Source of the DNA: Ensifer adhaerens
Lineage (GTDB): Bacteria; Pseudomonadota; Alphaproteobacteria; Rhizobiales; Rhizobiaceae
DNA: 64,000 bases
Direction of reading: 5' to 3'
Assembly: GCF_028993555.1 (NCBI RefSeq)
Contig: NZ_CP118612.1
Span: forward strand, 124,001 to 188,000
How positions within the stretch are numbered: position 1 is the stretch's first letter; each line of letters opens with the position of its first letter. Positions 16,193 to 24,751 of the stretch are shown here, one piece after another. Both the position numbers and the translations under genes were made by a program. Under the pieces are notes generated by a model. It did no database searches and was not told the origin of the DNA. It saw only the letters and a list, made by a program, of their open reading frames with translations.

Positions 16193-17839
16193 CTACATCT
16201 TGGTCATGGTAATAACGCCTGAGCAGCCGCTGCCTGCTCCGGTCCCCTTGAACCTGCCGGTCCCTTTGCCTCCTTTTATCATGCCCGTTACGGTGTTGCC
16301 TCCTTTCCTCCCTTTATGGACGAAGGTGCTGGCAATATTGACGGACCCGTTGCTGGAGATCTTTCCTGAGAAGCTCGAGCTGGACGATACCACGCCGTTT
16401 CGTACGAAGAGGAGTGTCGAGAGTTCGCGCCAGTCGCCGCAGTCCGTCTTTGCATGCCGTGTTAAGTACCATGCGCCGTCGTAAGCACTCAGACCGGGCT
16501 CCACGCAGCGGTTGTCCCGAGCCACCGTTCCGTTGCCGCAGACGAGCGGACAGACGCGATTGCCGATCGCCATCAGCCCATTCAAAAGCTCCTCGGTCGG
16601 CGAGAGCGAGGCAAGCTTGAGCCCCCTGCGTACGGCGTATTCTTTCAGGGCCTTCTGACTGCTCTCACCCCACTTGCCGTCGATCTGGCTGAGGCATCCG
16701 ATCCGCGCCAGTTGACTCTGGGTAGCGAGCGCCAGGTCCCCGGCAGCCATGTGGCCGGCGGACGAACCTGACGCCTGGGCCTCTGGGGTGGTCTGCTCGA
16801 GCGCGGCGACGTTGGTTTGGCTGGCGTTGTCTTTCGGGTCTACGGCGCGCTTGGAATCCGTCTTCTCCTGTTCCGTCGCCTGCCGTTCCTTTTCGCGTTC
16901 TGCGATTGCCGCAATCTTCAACTTCGCAAGCGTTGCGAACGCGCCATTGGGGTATTCCTGAAGGTATGCTTCAAAGAAGCTGCTTGCGGTCAGATCCTTG
17001 ATGGAATTCCAGTAGGTTAGCTCCACGGTTCTGTCGGTATCTGTCGTCGCGACCGGGCTCGTCGCCGTGGCTGCAACTGGCGACGGATTGAGAACGACGG
17101 GGCCCGTCAGGGATGAGCTGTCCCAGGGAACCTGCTTGCCATCAGTGGCCTGTAAGACTGTGCGACGCACTGCAATCAGGTCATCCGTTATACTCTGCCC
17201 GGGCGTGCCGAGGTGGTTCAGCAGCGCCGTCGTGAAGGGGGAGTTTCTGCCAGCGCCGTCAAGAGCAACGTTTCCGGGCTGCGTGGCGAACGCAATCAGC
17301 GAGCCCACGCCGGTATCGAGTTTCGCCAACCCCCGGCCAACGGCCATGGATCGGGTTCCCATAGAGCGGGCCAATGTCGCAGCGAGTGGATTGTCGCGGC
17401 ACGCATCCAGGAAGACCAGGCTGACCCTGGCGTTACGCTCCATTGCAGACAGCACAAGTTCTATCGGCAATGCCTCGAAATCCAAGTCGTTGTTTGAACG
17501 AAGCTGCGCGTCGACCGGGATCATGTAGTTGCCGCCGTTTACCTGCAGCCCATGACCGGCATAGAAAAACAGCGCTACGTCGGCGCCCTCGACCTTGCCG
17601 ACAAATTCTCGGATCGACCGGCGCATTCCCGTAAGATCGAGGTCGCGGCCCGTGACGACCACGAACCCCAGTCCTGTCAGTTTCGACGTCATGTCGCTGG
17701 CGTCATTCTGGGGATTGGCAAGCGGCGGCGCATGCTGGTAGGCCGAGTTTCCGATGACCAAGGCGACGCGCTTATCGGCCCAAGCGTAAGAGCTTAAGAA
17801 AAAGAATGAGAGCAAGACGACCGCGCGAAGGTAACGCAT
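16193..17839 (-). CDS. Caspase-family (peptidase C14) protein with signal peptide
   Basis: 548 aa. A signal peptide covers residues 1-21 (VVLLSFFFLSSYAWA). The caspase-like p20 domain starts DKRVALVIGNSAYQ and carries the catalytic His in FFYAGHGLQ and the catalytic Cys in VFLDACRDNP. This is the prokaryotic orthocaspase/paracaspase-like layout common in rhizobia. A low-complexity linker at ~250-360 leads to a peptidoglycan-binding-like segment (SQLARIGCLSQIDGKWGESSQ) and a C-terminal beta-rich domain with Cys residues (TKMDG-type ending GCSGVITMTKM). It should act in the periplasm; the substrate is unknown. Catalytic residues are intact. Confidence 0.88.
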   Translation of the reverse strand: MRYLRAVVLLSFFFLSSYAWADKRVALVIGNSAYQHAPPLANPQNDASDMTSKLTGLGFVVVTGRDLDLTGMRRSIREFVGKVEGADVALFFYAGHGLQVNGGNYMIPVDAQLRSNNDLDFEALPIELVLSAMERNARVSLVFLDACRDNPLAATLARSMGTRSMAVGRGLAKLDTGVGSLIAFATQPGNVALDGAGRNSPFTTALLNHLGTPGQSITDDLIAVRRTVLQATDGKQVPWDSSSLTGPVVLNPSPVAATATSPVATTDTDRTVELTYWNSIKDLTASSFFEAYLQEYPNGAFATLAKLKIAAIAEREKERQATEQEKTDSKRAVDPKDNASQTNVAALEQTTPEAQASGSSAGHMAAGDLALATQSQLARIGCLSQIDGKWGESSQKALKEYAVRRGLKLASLSPTEELLNGLMAIGNRVCPLVCGNGTVARDNRCVEPGLSAYDGAWYLTRHAKTDCGDWRELSTLLFVRNGVVSSSSSFSGKISSNGSVNIASTFVHKGRKGGNTVTGMIKGGKGTGRFKGTGAGSGCSGVITMTKM

Positions 17840-17854
17840 GGGAGCCAGCCTGCA

Positions 17855-18040
17855 TTACCGCCACTTCGGTGCGCGCTGCGCGTTGTTCAGGAGTTCGCGG
17901 GCTGTGGCGAACATCCCAAACAGGCGCGTCAAACGACGTTCCTCGTCGTCGCAAAGGCGGTATCGTTTGCAGAAATCATGAACGGACCAGACCTTCGTGG
18001 CAGCGTCGGTTTCGAGCTTTTCGGCTTCCAAGCGTTTCAT
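17855..18040 (-). CDS. Small conserved-type hypothetical protein (61 aa)
   Basis: Starting at ATG 18040 the product begins MKRLEAEKLETDAATKVWSV and includes VHDFCKRYRLCDDEERRLTRLFG. It is a charged helical protein with two Cys and no membrane segment. The start is decided by a perfect GGGAGGAGG Shine-Dalgarno 5 nt upstream; the frame is open to 18067. The RBS is exactly complementary to the CCTCCTCCC loops of the alpha-r14 sRNA at 7431-7548, making this mRNA a plausible target. It lies 15 bp upstream of the caspase gene on the same strand, possibly a two-gene operon. Function unknown. Confidence 0.65.
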   Translation of the reverse strand: MKRLEAEKLETDAATKVWSVHDFCKRYRLCDDEERRLTRLFGMFATARELLNNAQRAPKWR

Positions 18041-18385
18041 GCTTGCCTCCTCCCTGCGCACCTGCACTCTATTAAAGTCTAATGTAGTTGAAAATAAACT
18101 GAGACATAGCCCAATCCGGCTAAAGCCCGCTGTTGAGGACGGCGGCTGCCCGGAGGAAGAGAGGCGTCTTTTCGAAGCGCGCTCCGCTTTCCGATGACCA
18201 GAAGATGTTCCTGCGCCCGCACCAGGCTCACCAGCCCAGCGCCATCAATTCCCAGGAACCGCGGCCTTTTTCTTCGATGGCGACGGTTGTCAAATCCGTA
18301 GGTACGATAGGGGCGCGTCGGATCGCATCAACGTTGACAGGGCCGGCGCGCTTTTCGGGATAGTTTCGCGTGCGGATGCGCTGCG
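18041..18385. other. Intergenic region, nothing recognised
   Basis: An AT-richer stretch at 18065-18110 probably holds the promoter of the minus-strand small gene and caspase gene. No other feature seen. Confidence 0.4.
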
Positions 18386-18652
18386 ATGGCAGCGAGATCG
18401 GGACATTGGGCCGACCTGCTGGCAGACAAGGTATCGGACACCTCGATCCCGATCGGGCATCCCGACGACACCGTTGGGCACATCGATATCATGATTGCGA
18501 CCGACGCGGCGCGGACCCCCATCACAGATCCGGTTTCCGGAATGCTCGTCGGCCTCATCGCCCGCACGGATCTGCCTCGTCTCAGGCAATCCCATGAATC
18601 CGCTGAACTGGAACGGCGACCCTTTCTTGGAAGGACTTTTCCGGAGAGTTGA
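18386..18652 (+). pseudogene. CBS-domain fragment, probably from a chloride-channel-type protein
   Basis: The frame ends DPVSGMLVGLIARTDLPRLRQ, followed by SHESAELERRPFLG. The 'V.GLIARxDLxRLR' pattern is the closing strand-helix of a CBS unit, and the tail resembles the C-terminus of CBS-bearing ClC chloride-channel proteins. No membrane domain is present upstream. I treat it as a leftover; the exact parent gene is uncertain. Confidence 0.45.
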
Positions 18653-18762
18653 AACAGCGCGGCTCGGTACAGGTTTGTTATATCCCGACTGCTATTTTGG
18701 CTGCGTACCATCCATCTTGAGGTTGAGTTTCTCAACCCTGTTTCGTGGACGGTTCCTTGTTT

Positions 18763-20145
18763 TCATTGCGGCGTTTCCAGGTCCTTTGCCCGACGAAAGA
18801 GACGATCGGCTAGTTCCCAGTCACCCTTGAGCTGCGCCAGCAAGCCAAGATTGTAGTTTGTTTCCGGATCGTCCGGTCGCAGACGGAGGGCGGTGAGGTA
18901 GTGTTGCTCCGCAGCGGCGAGTTCGCCGTTTTCATGCAGCAGAACCGCCAGGTTGTTGTGCGCCTCGGCATACTCCGGACACGCAAGAATTGCGGCGCGA
19001 TAATGCTCCTCGGCCTTGGCCCGATCGTCGCGTTCAAGCAACATCGCGTAGTTGTAATGCGCTTCGGCGTAGTCAGGCCGCAGAATGAGTGCTTGGGCGT
19101 AGTGTCCCTCAGCGCCCGCCGCGTTACCCTGCTTTTCGAGAAAGATGCCAAAGTTGTTGTGCGCCTCGGCAAAACCAGGTCGAAGGTGGATGGTCTCAAT
19201 GTAGTGTTGTTCGGCTCCAAGTCGATCACCGGCGACATCGAGGAGACCGGCATACCGCAGCCATGCTTCCACATAGTCGGGACGCAGTTTGATCGCCTGG
19301 CTGTAATGGATCGCAGCCTCGGCCCGGTTTCCCTTGGTTCCAGGAGAATGGCCAGATTGTAGTGTGCCTCGGGATATTGCGGCCAAAGACGAAGTGCCTC
19401 GTGATAGTGCTGGATGGCGGCGTCGGCGTCGCCGTTCGCCTTGAAGAGGATGCCCAGATTGTTGTGAGCTTCCGGATAGTTGCTCCGAAGCCGAAGGGCC
19501 TCCTGGTAGCATCGCAGCTCCAATTGCGAAACCCTGCCTTTTGGATCCGAGAGACTGACGCCTTTCAGAAACCAATCCTCTGCCGTCAGCCTGTCTTCGG
19601 GCCGCGCTGCAAGCGCGGCCCGGTGACTGAAGACAGCCGATAGAGCAGCCTCGTCGGAAGAAAATCCCCTCTCAACTCAAAGAGCCCAGCCTCGCTGAAC
19701 TCGTAGACCGGCAGGTCGATGAGCTCGAGGATCGTCTGTGTGACGAAAAGCGAATCCGGCTCTGCGCTGGATTCCACGCGCTTGGCGATATTGATCGCGC
19801 GTCCTACCCAGGCATCTTCCTCCTCCATTTGTGAGCATTCGCCGAAATGACAACCGACTCTGACGGGCAGATCCTGAGCGTTCGGGACCGAGAACAACGA
19901 GCGGCGCCGCTGCTTCCAGTAGGCGATGAGCTTCAGCCCGAAATGGACGGCCACATCCGCAGACTCAAACAGATACAGATGACCGTCACCGGTGAAATTT
20001 TCATGCCGCCATACTGGCTGGCGAGCGAGCGCGACAGGTAGCGATACTCGGTGATGACGTGCGTGACGGTGTCGCGAGCTACCTTGTTCCACACGGCGGA
20101 GTGTCGAACCAGGTCCGTGAAAACAGCGGCGAAGTAGATACTCAT
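18763..20145 (-). pseudogene. Class III adenylate/guanylate cyclase with C-terminal TPR repeats, three frameshifts
   Basis: Read on the minus strand, the gene starts near 20145 with MSIYFAAVFTDLVRHSAVWN, the opening strand of a class III cyclase catalytic domain with the metal-binding Asp. It shifts frame near 19990-20000 into ENFTGDGHLYLFESADVAV and VGCHFGECSQ, again near 19630-19645 into a linker (AALAARPEDRLTAEDW), and again near 19335-19345 within the TPR array. The array holds at least six 34-residue repeats of the 'YPEAHNNLGILF / YAEAHYNYAML' type. All three shifts are needed to restore one protein, so it is inactivated. Rhizobia carry many such cyclase-TPR proteins. Confidence 0.75.
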
Positions 20146-20239
20146 ACCGTTCACCAGCGGAGCGCGCTATTATTTAGAGGATGCGCATATTGAAGAGGGT
20201 TTGACAACGCATTCGCTGAACCTGAAGGGGAGTCTGATC

Positions 20240-20515
20240 ATGCCACAATATATGGTCGAGCGACACTTGCCGGGCATCACACCAGAGCAACTCATGGCCG
20301 CTGCGGGCCGCGCAAAGGCGGTAACCGCCGAGATGACACAGCAGGGAAAGCCGGTGCGCTATCTGCGCTCGACGTTTGTGCCGTCGGAGGAAAAATCCTT
20401 CTGCCTCTTCGACGCGCCCTCAGCCGAGCGGGTGCAAGAGGCAAATGAGCTTGCTCAGATTCCATTGCTGAAGATCACCGAAGTTGCGCACATCGCTTCA
20501 GAAGATCTGGCTTGA
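20240..20515 (+). CDS. DUF4242-type small protein
   Basis: 91 aa from ATG 20240 (MPQYMVERHLPGITPEQLMA), with GGGGAG just upstream; the frame is open to 20201 but lacks an RBS there. The compact alpha/beta pattern with VRYLRSTFVPSEEKSFCLFD and a final ITEVAHI strand matches DUF4242, ferredoxin-like-fold proteins sometimes annotated as nickel-binding. A single Cys is present. It is probably monocistronic. Function unknown. Confidence 0.72.
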   Translation: MPQYMVERHLPGITPEQLMAAAGRAKAVTAEMTQQGKPVRYLRSTFVPSEEKSFCLFDAPSAERVQEANELAQIPLLKITEVAHIASEDLA

Positions 20516-20685
20516 AGCCGAGGCTGGCTGGCGTGGGTCGGGCGGGTTGGAGAATTGGCGCGCGTTGTCTCCGATGTCCAAGAGCGTCAGCGAACCCTTC
20601 GAAACGAGTGTCTTGTACACGCCTCGGCGCTTCCTTATCTCAGATTTAATCCTCGACATGGAGCCTCGAGTTGGATCAGGTGGCA

Positions 20686-20847
20686 ATGAAACTCACTACC
20701 GAGCGCGAGATCGAAATCATCCTGCCCACGCGCGATGAAGGGGACCCGCAGACCACTACGACCTGCCTGTGTTGTCAAAAGAAATGCCCGGCCTCGGTCA
20801 TGGACGTCGACGGTTGTGGCATATGCGAGGAATGTCTCGCGCCTTAA
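20686..20847 (+). CDS. Small Cys-rich protein (53 aa), probable metal binder
   Basis: From ATG 20686 the product begins MKLTTEREIEIILPTRDEGD and continues with TTTTCLCCQKKCPASVMDVD and GCGICEECLAP-stop. Seven cysteines occur as C-x-C-C-x3-C and C-x2-C-x2-C, a pattern expected for a small zinc ribbon or iron-sulfur site. GGTGG lies just before the start. I do not recognise the family. Confidence 0.55.
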   Translation: MKLTTEREIEIILPTRDEGDPQTTTTCLCCQKKCPASVMDVDGCGICEECLAP

Positions 20848-20885
20848 GCATGCTCTGGGCGAGCGAGCTCCCGGAAAGATCGGCT

Positions 20886-21012
20886 AGGCGTTCAAGCTGG
20901 TCTGACGTTTTCGGCTCGCGATTTCCCCGTCTTTCGGTCTTGCCCAATGTCGTAGCTGACCTTCTGACCGTCTCGCAGCGGACCTGCGCCTTCGACTGCG
21001 GAAACATGGACA
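20886..21012 (-). pseudogene. Cold-shock-domain protein, decayed 3' half
   Basis: The minus-strand frame DVFVHVSAVEGAGPLRDGQK, followed by VSYDIGQDRKTGKSRAENV and RPA-stop, is the second half of a CspA-type cold-shock domain, including the RNP2 motif VFVH. Immediately upstream the frame hits a TAG, and the RNP1 half (GFGFI) cannot be recovered in one frame. It is a remnant. Confidence 0.65.
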
Positions 21013-21450
21013 AACACGTCCTACGCCATATCCGCTTTCGGAGGCACGCGACCGAGCCATCAAATCATGACCGACCCCTACCACCTTACAAACGGGCTCC
21101 ATGTTCCAGGGGAGGTACGTGGAGCCCGTCTTTGATCCTCGGGGCATGATCGGAGCGGCAGCGAATCTCCGCGACACCAATTTGTTCCGCAGCCAGGCCC
21201 GAAATACGGATCCCGGCCATTGAGATATTCTCGAATTTTCAGATAGATAGACGGCGCGCGAGGGACGTTCTGATCGACTTGCAAGTAGCGTCGTCGCGTG
21301 CTCGGGATCTTTCCCCTGAGGATGCGAGAGATACACTTCTTGACGCGGCGGGCATCATCCGGGCGCTGCGGATCATGCAAAATAATTTATGGTGATACCA
21401 AGCACCGGCTCGGCAAAGTCCTGAACAGAGCTCCGCAGCGCGGCCACAGT

Positions 21451-21672
21451 TCAGGCCTCAGCAACTACGATGTCGTCGCGGATCAGCCTCGCCAGCTCGT
21501 CTTCGTCGGTCACGCCGAACTCATACCAGCTGATCAGCGATTTGGCAGTGCGTCCGCCTTCTTGACTATCGGCGCGGTGGCCGCGCTCGTCGCACCAGTC
21601 TCGCAAGATCCGGCGAAGCACGACAATCGTTTCCGAGGTCACCGCCGATTTTGGCCAATCCGTCTTCCACAT
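21451..21672 (-). CDS. Small hypothetical protein (73 aa)
   Basis: From ATG 21672 it begins MWKTDWPKSAVTSETIVVLR, followed by RILRDWCDERG and AKSLISWYEFGVTDEDELA. It is a short, soluble, mostly helical protein. Its tone of codon use matches neighbouring rhizobial genes and the 'LISWYEFG' core looks conserved-type, but I cannot name a family. No operon partner on the same strand nearby. Confidence 0.6.
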   Translation of the reverse strand: MWKTDWPKSAVTSETIVVLRRILRDWCDERGHRADSQEGGRTAKSLISWYEFGVTDEDELARLIRDDIVVAEA

Positions 21673-22139
21673 TGCCGCCGCCCCCTCTGAACAACCAACC
21701 CCATGCGGACTCTGGCGAGAATCACAAGCTGTGAAATCCACGGTTATCGAATACCGAGCCCGGCAATCCAACGAAGTCTATGCACCACCCCCTCAATGCG
21801 CTTGAACCTCCGCACCGGTTACGGAGGTCCAAGCCATGTGCGCGAATGAAAATGGAGGAATTGCGCGGCAATAAAAACAGCACTCTCTCATCTTTAACTT
21901 GTGCTTTTCTGGTGCGCAATCTCAAGTACATGATTGCAATTGCCCGTCTCGAAATCAATAAGATTTTATGAACAGTAGCTAATCAATTGGGGCTACTCTG
22001 GATTGCCGCGTGGATCAGGCGCGTGCCTCATAAGTCTTCAAACACGGGCTACGTCAGAGAGAAGTGCCCAGAAGCTTGCACATGCCAGCGGGCGGCCAGA
22101 TCCATTCGGCGTAAGTCTCACTCAAGCAGAATGGAATAT
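21673..22139. other. Intergenic region, nothing recognised
   Basis: AT-rich around 21850-21980, likely promoter sequence for the small plus-strand genes downstream. No gene recognised. Confidence 0.4.
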
Positions 22140-22161
22140 AACCCCTCAATCTTTAGGGGTT
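22140..22161 (+). promoter_or_regulatory. Stem-loop that sequesters a ribosome-binding site
   Basis: AACCCCT (22140-22146) pairs perfectly with AGGGGTT (22155-22161) around an 8-nt loop. The AGGGGT strand is the likely Shine-Dalgarno for the ATG at 22168, so folding would hide it. This is the geometry of a thermometer-like or protein/sRNA-controlled translational switch. Confidence 0.5.
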
Positions 22162-22167
22162 TAGGCG

Positions 22168-22326
22168 ATGACATACGTGTTCGAAGTGGTCGACGAAGCG
22201 GGTGCGGTTCGCAACTACGTCGCCAAGTTCATGCGTCGGGAAGCGGACAAGTTGGTCGTAGAATACCGCGGGCTTCAGATGCGGTTCGCTATCTCGCACA
22301 TCCGCGACTGGTGCGCCGTAGAATAA
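22168..22326 (+). CDS. Small hypothetical protein (52 aa)
   Basis: The sequence begins MTYVFEVVDEAGAVRNYVAK and ends AISHIRDWCAVE. It looks like a compact beta-rich/helix protein. The ATG is preceded by a hairpin-embedded AGGGGT. The next gene starts 34 bp downstream with its own AGGAGG, so the two are probably co-transcribed. No family recognised. Confidence 0.5.
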   Translation: MTYVFEVVDEAGAVRNYVAKFMRREADKLVVEYRGLQMRFAISHIRDWCAVE

Positions 22327-22360
22327 GGCCGCATCTCCGCGTTGCCAGGAGGCTAAAATA

Positions 22361-22624
22361 ATGGCGAGCCGAGGAAAGATCATAGGTCTCTTAGCGGAGA
22401 GGGTCGTTCATATCGGCGGACTGAGTATCCCTCCGGGGCTTTACGCGGCGACGGTGAGAACATCGTTATCCAGCCAGCACCGGAAGAAAACCCTGGAGAT
22501 CACGTATGAGCTCCATCTGAATGCCCGCGATCTTAAAGCGGTCCGCGGTTTCATCGCAGATGAACGCGGCGCCAGCATGGATGCGACAACAGCCGTCCAA
22601 AAGGGATATTTCACCATCGCCTGA
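22361..22624 (+). CDS. Hypothetical protein (87 aa)
   Basis: It starts at ATG 22361 with a strong CAGGAGG RBS. It begins MASRGKIIGLLAERVVHIGG and continues with a Lys/Leu-rich central stretch (KTLEITYELHLNARDLKAV). No membrane helix, no metal motif and no known family seen. It follows the 52-aa gene closely, suggesting a small bicistronic unit. Confidence 0.6.
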   Translation: MASRGKIIGLLAERVVHIGGLSIPPGLYAATVRTSLSSQHRKKTLEITYELHLNARDLKAVRGFIADERGASMDATTAVQKGYFTIA

Positions 22625-22720
22625 TGCGCGGTCGCGCCGAGGGTGAGCGGCCACATAGGAATATCGCGAATTTGTCTAAGGGCGGCCTAGCATTGTTTCC
22701 TCAACGACCAGGTCTATCGC

Positions 22721-22966
22721 TCACTCAGCGCTTTCTCCGTCGGACGTCTCGCTCGCAAGATCGTGGAGGGCCTGGGCATCCTCTGAGGCATACTCGGCGG
22801 ACAGGATGATGGTGAGAAACGCAGCTCGGGCAATGTCTTTTTTCGAAGCATTTGGGTGCCGGGCCTTGACGGCTTCAATCAGGGCCCTTGGCTTCATACC
22901 CGGGACTGCCAGTTCCCTGATCGTTTCGGAGATGGTTTCGGTCTCGCGAAGCTTCTTCTCTCGCAT
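22721..22966 (-). CDS. Small hypothetical protein (81 aa)
   Basis: MREKKLRETETISETIRELA, followed by VPGMKPRALIEAVKARHPNA and SKKDIARAAFLTIILS. The helical pattern and the 'PRALIEAVKARHPNASKKDI' segment resemble short rhizobial proteins with a helix-turn-helix-like core, but there is no firm family. An AGGGAG RBS precedes the ATG. It is convergent with the plus-strand 87-aa gene. Confidence 0.6.
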   Translation of the reverse strand: MREKKLRETETISETIRELAVPGMKPRALIEAVKARHPNASKKDIARAAFLTIILSAEYASEDAQALHDLASETSDGESAE

Positions 22967-23512
22967 TGGTACTCCCTGTGCTGACGTTCAACACTCATAC
23001 CCGCGGTACATGAGAGATTTGTGATTTAATCCTGCTGGGCGGCTCGTCGGATGTGGCTAAGAGTTTGCTGTCGTCGCGAGATCTCATGGTCGATGTCCGC
23101 CATTCATCCGCCATAACGCCCGACATTGGTGGTGAACGGAGGCCCGAGATGTGCTCCCGCAAATCAACAAAACCGAACATCTGCTGCCGTCACGGTGGGA
23201 GTCGACTGTGTCGAACCGTTGACCTCGAGTCCCTCGGGACGCTGGTTGCCTTTCAATGTCGATCAATGAGGAACCCCTAAAATTAGAGGGAACAAAGATA
23301 GTCGGAGACCAGAACGAAGGCGCAACCATGCCGACAGTTATGGAAACGACTGCCGCAACATAAAGTCGAGTAAATCTGGAAGGAATGCGGACGAAGCCCA
23401 CGTGACCTTGAACGGCCGGTTGCCGCGCCAGCGCTGTCAACAAACAAACTGCGCGACCTCATCGGGTTCATGTGCCGAGTTTGTTTCCGGTTTGTGCGTC
23501 TGGGATCGCATA
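22967..23512. other. Intergenic region left of the insertion sequence
   Basis: No gene recognised. GGAAC occurs twice at about 23270-23295 but without the TT at the spacing required for an RpoE2 promoter. The segment ends at the target duplication of the insertion sequence. Confidence 0.4.
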
Positions 23513-23520
23513 ATGTATCG

Positions 23521-24712
23521 GGCCCTTATCAACCAAAGACAGCGACCGCTGATTTGACGATGATGCCACCATCCGGACTTCTGCGCAGCTGACGGCCGGT
23601 CGCGACGCGAAAGATTTGCAGCAATTGCAGCGCCGGCGGCACGCGCGACCACAGGGTTTTCATCCGTTCCCTGCCATTTCGGCTTTTCCGAACAGCCTGG
23701 CCCGTCACAATGCGCTGTGACCAGCGGAAACCGATCTCGTGGAAATACAGGTCGGCGTGCTGCGGGCTGATATGATGAAAGACACCGGCGATGGTGCGGC
23801 GGACGCGGGCATTGAAACCTTCGACCGAATTGACATGAACGGCGTCACGAACGTATTCGCGGCTGGAATGCTTCACAGTGTCATGCCTGGCATAGTTCTC
23901 GCCAAGGGCCATGAACGCTGTCGCCTCATCGCTCATCAAGTAGGCGTCCGGGTCGATCTGCGCTTCGGCGGCGCGCGCCGCTGCACGGAGCGAAAGACCC
24001 GTCACCACCGCAGCACGCGCGTCACCGGCCGGAGTGCCGGGTGTGACGTCATCTGGCCGCTGCACGATCACCATGACCGGCGTCTTCTGGGTGTTCGGCA
24101 GACCTTTTCGGCCTCGGCCAGGCGGTGGATCGTCCGGATTTATTCTGGCTCGCCCGCCGAGATAAAAATGGTCGATCTCCACCGTGCCATCGAGCATGTG
24201 CTCGCGCGCCGCCATGAGACGCAGCGCGTGTCCCATCCGCCAGGCCGTCGGTTGGCTCACGCCCAGGGCCTCGGCCAGGCGCACCGAGGACAAACCTTTA
24301 TCCGACTGCAGCATCAGCCACATGCCCTTCAGCCAGAGACTCAAAGGAAGCTTTGTGGAATGCAGCGGCGTGTGTGTCGTCACCGTAAACTGGAAGCGAC
24401 AATCGCCGCTGGAGCATTGATAGAGACCCGGACGCGCACGCCGCTTGCCCATATCGCGCCCGGCGATTGCGATCGAGCGTTTGTAACCACAGGCAGGGCA
24501 AACTCTCCCGGCCGGCCACACCAGGCTTTCCAGCAATCGCCGGCACTGCTCCTCATCGCGAAAGGCCACGATCATATCTTCCGCGGTGCGAATGTTGGTA
24601 AGCGCTGCAAGCATCGTTTCCGCCATTCGTATCCCCCTCGGATCATGCCCGAAGAATCGCATGGCAAGCCCCTAGATAGCAAGGCTATTGCTGTCTTTGG
24701 TTGATAAAGGCC
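23521..24712. mobile_element. Complete IS1595-family insertion sequence (1192 bp)
   Basis: The ends are inverted repeats of about 23 bp: GGCCCTTATCAACCAAAGAC on the left against GGCCTTTATCAACCAAAGAC on the reverse-complemented right, one mismatch, both continuing AGC. A single transposase gene fills it and an 8-bp duplication flanks it. The near-perfect ends, intact gene and duplication suggest recent and possibly still mobile insertion. Confidence 0.9.
23529..24626 (-). CDS. IS1595 family (ISXO2-type) transposase
   Basis: About 365 aa from ATG 24626, chosen because GAGGGGG lies upstream; the frame is open to 24662. The N-terminal zinc-ribbon is visible (VCPACGY ... YQCSSGDCRF), then an HTH-like segment (VRLAEALGVSQPTAWRMGHAL) and the ISXO2-like DDE domain. 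The first Asp is in VEIDHFYLGG, the second in YLMSDEAT, with HVNSVEGFNARVRRT further on (Asn/Glu region). The coding region runs almost to the left inverted repeat. It catalyses cut-and-paste or copy-type transposition of the element. Confidence 0.92.
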   Translation of the reverse strand: MAETMLAALTNIRTAEDMIVAFRDEEQCRRLLESLVWPAGRVCPACGYKRSIAIAGRDMGKRRARPGLYQCSSGDCRFQFTVTTHTPLHSTKLPLSLWLKGMWLMLQSDKGLSSVRLAEALGVSQPTAWRMGHALRLMAAREHMLDGTVEIDHFYLGGRARINPDDPPPGRGRKGLPNTQKTPVMVIVQRPDDVTPGTPAGDARAAVVTGLSLRAAARAAEAQIDPDAYLMSDEATAFMALGENYARHDTVKHSSREYVRDAVHVNSVEGFNARVRRTIAGVFHHISPQHADLYFHEIGFRWSQRIVTGQAVRKSRNGRERMKTLWSRVPPALQLLQIFRVATGRQLRRSPDGGIIVKSAVAVFG

Positions 24713-24751
24713 ATGTATCGACCGGAACGTGGATAGCGCTGGACCGAAAGG

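Larger units (their letters stand above)
23513..24720. repeat. 8-bp target-site duplication flanking the IS
   Basis: ATGTATCG occurs at 23513-23520 and again at 24713-24720, exactly abutting the element's inverted repeats. Eight base pairs is the duplication length typical of IS1595-family elements. Confidence 0.85.

Noticed and set aside
20884..21336. 150-aa minus-strand open frame
   Set aside because: Its own translation is unfamiliar; the recognisable content (cold-shock domain end) lies in a different frame.
23265..23295. GGAAC motifs as RpoE2 promoters
   Set aside because: No TT at 18-19 bp and no gene positioned downstream.
23739..24704. 321-aa plus-strand frame within the IS
   Set aside because: Antisense to the transposase; no RBS or motif.
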